DNA of 64,000 bases from Firm-08 sp045541535 (GTDB lineage Bacteria; Bacillota; Clostridia; Oscillospirales; QAKW01), in the NCBI GenBank assembly GCA_045541535.1, contig JAZQJG010000034.1, positions 88,642 to 152,641 on the forward strand. Reading direction: 5' to 3'. Below, piece by piece: positions 62,214 to 64,000 of this stretch (within the stretch, counting starts at the first letter, position 1; each line of letters opens with the position of its first letter). The notes under the pieces are model-generated. The model did not search any database, was not told the origin of the DNA, and worked only from the letters and a program-made list of their open reading frames with translations. The position numbers and the translations under genes were made by a program.

Positions 62214-62968
62214 TTTGTTTCCTCCTTTGCAGCACTTCTGTCTTTATACACACCCAAGGGATAATAGGCAAGCATATTCTCCTCCAGCCACTTCAGGGCG
62301 TTTTGCGGAGTCATACCCCAGTTGGTAGGACAGGTGGAAACAACCTCAATCAAAGAGAAGCCCTTGCCCTCGATCTGATTTTGAAAAGCCTTTTTAATGG
62401 CCTTTTTAGCGGCACGAACGTTTTTAACGTTGCTGACGGTGACGCGTTCCAGATATTCAGGGCCTTCCAACTCACTCAACATTTCGCAAACCTTGATGGG
62501 ATAACCGCAATGCTTGGGATCACGGCCATAGGGAGAGGTCTGGGTAACCTGACCGGGCAAAGAGGTGGGTGCCATCTGGCCGCCGGTCATACCATAAATG
62601 GCGTTGTTGATAAAGATGATGGTGATGTTTTCGTTACGGGCGGCGGCGTGCACCGTTTCAGCCATACCGATGGAGGCCAGGTCGCCGTCACCCTGATAGG
62701 TGAATACAATATTGTTTTCGGGATCGGAGCGCTTAACGCCGGTGGCAACGGCAGGTGCTCTGCCGTGAGCGGCCTCGATCATATCACAATTGAAGTAGTT
62801 ATATGCCATTACAGAGCAACCAACGGGCGCAATACCGATAGTTCTGCCCTCAATGCCCAGCTCGTCAATAGCTTCGGCCACCAAACGATGCACGATACCG
62901 TGGGTACAGCCGGGACAATAATGCATAGGTACGTCTGTTAATGCATGGGGTTTATCAAATACGACCAT
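62210..62968 (-). CDS. 2-oxoacid:ferredoxin oxidoreductase beta subunit, TPP-binding (VorA-like)
   Basis: 252 residues with the TPP motif YQGDGDLASIGMAETVHAA to INNAIYGMTGGQMAPTS, and cysteines in MHYCPGCTHGIVHRLV. It binds thiamine diphosphate for decarboxylation, or for carboxylation in reverse, of 2-oxoacids. Overlaps the alpha subunit by one base (TAATG). Confidence 0.9.
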   Translation of the reverse strand: MVVFDKPHALTDVPMHYCPGCTHGIVHRLVAEAIDELGIEGRTIGIAPVGCSVMAYNYFNCDMIEAAHGRAPAVATGVKRSDPENNIVFTYQGDGDLASIGMAETVHAAARNENITIIFINNAIYGMTGGQMAPTSLPGQVTQTSPYGRDPKHCGYPIKVCEMLSELEGPEYLERVTVSNVKNVRAAKKAIKKAFQNQIEGKGFSLIEVVSTCPTNWGMTPQNALKWLEENMLAYYPLGVYKDRSAAKEETK

Positions 62969-64000
62969 TATTTTGCACCTCCGTTTTTCGCTGCGTTTTC
63001 AATGGACTCCAGAACCTGCTCGGGAGAAATGATCATACCGCCGGTACGGTTGCACAGCGTAACGGGTGCACTGCACTCGGTGGCAAGACGGATGTCGTCG
63101 ATCATCTGACCCATATTCAGTTCAGCAGAGATGTACTCTTTAATCTGACCCTTGTATTTCTTAAAAGCTTCCGTCGGGAAGGGCCACAGGGTAATGGGAC
63201 GGATCAAGCCGACTTTGATACCCTTCGCTCTGGCGGCGTTAACGGCGTTTTTGGAAACACGGGAAGCGATACCGAAGGCCACAACGCAGTATTCGGCATC
63301 CTCCATCATATATTCCTCATACATAGCCTCATTCTCTTCAATGGTCTTATAACGCTCATAGCGCTCAAAATTGACCCGCTCCAGCTCATCGGGCTGCAGG
63401 AAAAGAGAATTTACAATGTTATGCTCCCGTTCCATTTTGGTGCCGGTGGTTGCCCAAGGCTTTTCCACCGCCTCACCGGCGGCAAAATCCAGAGCAACGG
63501 GCTCCATCATCTGACCCATCGTACCGTCAGCCAGAATCATAGCGGTCATACGGTATTTGTCGGCCAGATCAAAGCCCTTAACGGTAAGCTCCGCCATCTC
63601 CTGCACGGAGTTGGGAGCCAGAACGATCATCTTAAAGTCGCCGTGTGCGCCGCCCTTGGTTGCCTGAAAATAGTCAGACTGGCTGGGCTGAATGCCACCA
63701 AGACCGGGGCCGCCGCGCTGTACGTTTACAACCAGAGCCGGAAGATCAGCGCCCGCCAGATAGGACAAGCCTTCCCCTTTCAGGGAGATACCGGGGCTGG
63801 AAGAAGAAGTCATTACACGTTTGCCGGTGGAGGAAACGCCGTATACCATATTAATAGCAGCGATCTCACTCTCCGCCTGCAGGAAGGTACCGCCGATTTT
63901 AGGCATCTTTTTGGCCATATAGGCGGCAATTTCAGTCTGAGGAGTGATGGGATAGCCGAAATAGTGACGGCAACCCGCCAGTATTGCGGCTTCGGCAATG
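62968..64000 (-). CDS. vorB: 2-oxoacid:ferredoxin oxidoreductase alpha subunit (VorB-like), 5' end beyond right edge
   Basis: About 343 residues are visible; the start codon lies beyond base 64000. The open frame enters as IAEAAILAGCRHYFGYPITP, then PQTEIAAYMAKKMPKIG, GTFLQAESEIAAINMVYG, SSSSPGISLKGEGLSYLAG and VVNVQRGGPGLGGIQPSQSD, a pattern usual in enzymes named 3-methyl-2-oxobutanoate dehydrogenase subunit VorB. A methionine at 63918 is internal. A ferredoxin-like delta subunit may lie beyond the edge. Confidence 0.88.
   Translation of the reverse strand, partial: IAEAAILAGCRHYFGYPITPQTEIAAYMAKKMPKIGGTFLQAESEIAAINMVYGVSSTGKRVMTSSSSPGISLKGEGLSYLAGADLPALVVNVQRGGPGLGGIQPSQSDYFQATKGGAHGDFKMIVLAPNSVQEMAELTVKGFDLADKYRMTAMILADGTMGQMMEPVALDFAAGEAVEKPWATTGTKMEREHNIVNSLFLQPDELERVNFERYERYKTIEENEAMYEEYMMEDAEYCVVAFGIASRVSKNAVNAARAKGIKVGLIRPITLWPFPTEAFKKYKGQIKEYISAELNMGQMIDDIRLATECSAPVTLCNRTGGMIISPEQVLESIENAAKNGGAK

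Overview
The window comes from a Gram-positive, endospore-forming anaerobe of the class Clostridia, most likely a gut or rumen Oscillospiraceae-type lineage. Support for this: an intact spoIIAA-spoIIAB-sigF operon; three T-box leaders (Thr, Val, Leu) in front of synthetase and amino-acid genes; SLH-domain surface layer; ferredoxin-based enzymes (NfnAB, a VOR-type 2-oxoacid:ferredoxin oxidoreductase); consensus TTGACA/TATAAT promoters and strong Shine-Dalgarno sites. Placement below class level is inference. Nearly every gene lies on the minus strand; only an RluA-type pseudouridine synthase and a GH94-like protein are on plus. I see no phage, insertion sequence or CRISPR array.

Layout. 1-5,000: a dGTPase-like HD protein cut by the left edge, radC, an rRNA/tRNA pseudouridine synthase, and nfnA-nfnB (electron-bifurcating transhydrogenase). 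4,860-5,040: two tRNA-Leu genes. 5,190-11,500: a large SLH surface protein, an orphan PqqD/RRE protein, and pstS-pstC-pstA-pstB whose binding protein is circularly permuted. 11,500-12,020: gene-free DNA with stacked terminators and an unusual symmetric ladder of small hairpins, then tRNA-Ser. 12,170-25,400: GH94-like protein, thrS, a sugar-phosphate-isomerase-like protein, pcrA, the sigF operon, folC and valS. 25,440-35,850: a DNA glycosylase, a TtcA-like enzyme, mscL, an esterase, a copper ATPase with a fused CopZ, azlCD, ppa, and the nucleoside-salvage operon deoC-deoB-cdd-pdp.

35,930-53,060 is one long exopolysaccharide/capsule operon driven by a strong promoter at its right end: initiating sugar-phosphate transferase, eight glycosyltransferases, a Wzy-like polymerase, a Wzx flippase, the UDP-L-FucNAc pathway (capE, capF, capG) and a nucleotidyltransferase. 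53,100-55,480: a Cys-rich redox-type protein and a GntR-ABC transporter operon with a visible operator.

55,520-64,000 is the most interesting metabolic block. The subunits of a branched-chain 2-oxoacid:ferredoxin oxidoreductase and ilvE are followed by a leucine-specific T-box that controls a LeuA-like protein lacking the usual metal-binding motif, an acyl-CoA synthetase fused to a TIM barrel, and an amidohydrolase. My reading is a leucine-demand-controlled route that activates branched short-chain fatty acids, carboxylates them reductively and transaminates them to branched-chain amino acids. This is a hypothesis from context, not a demonstrated pathway.
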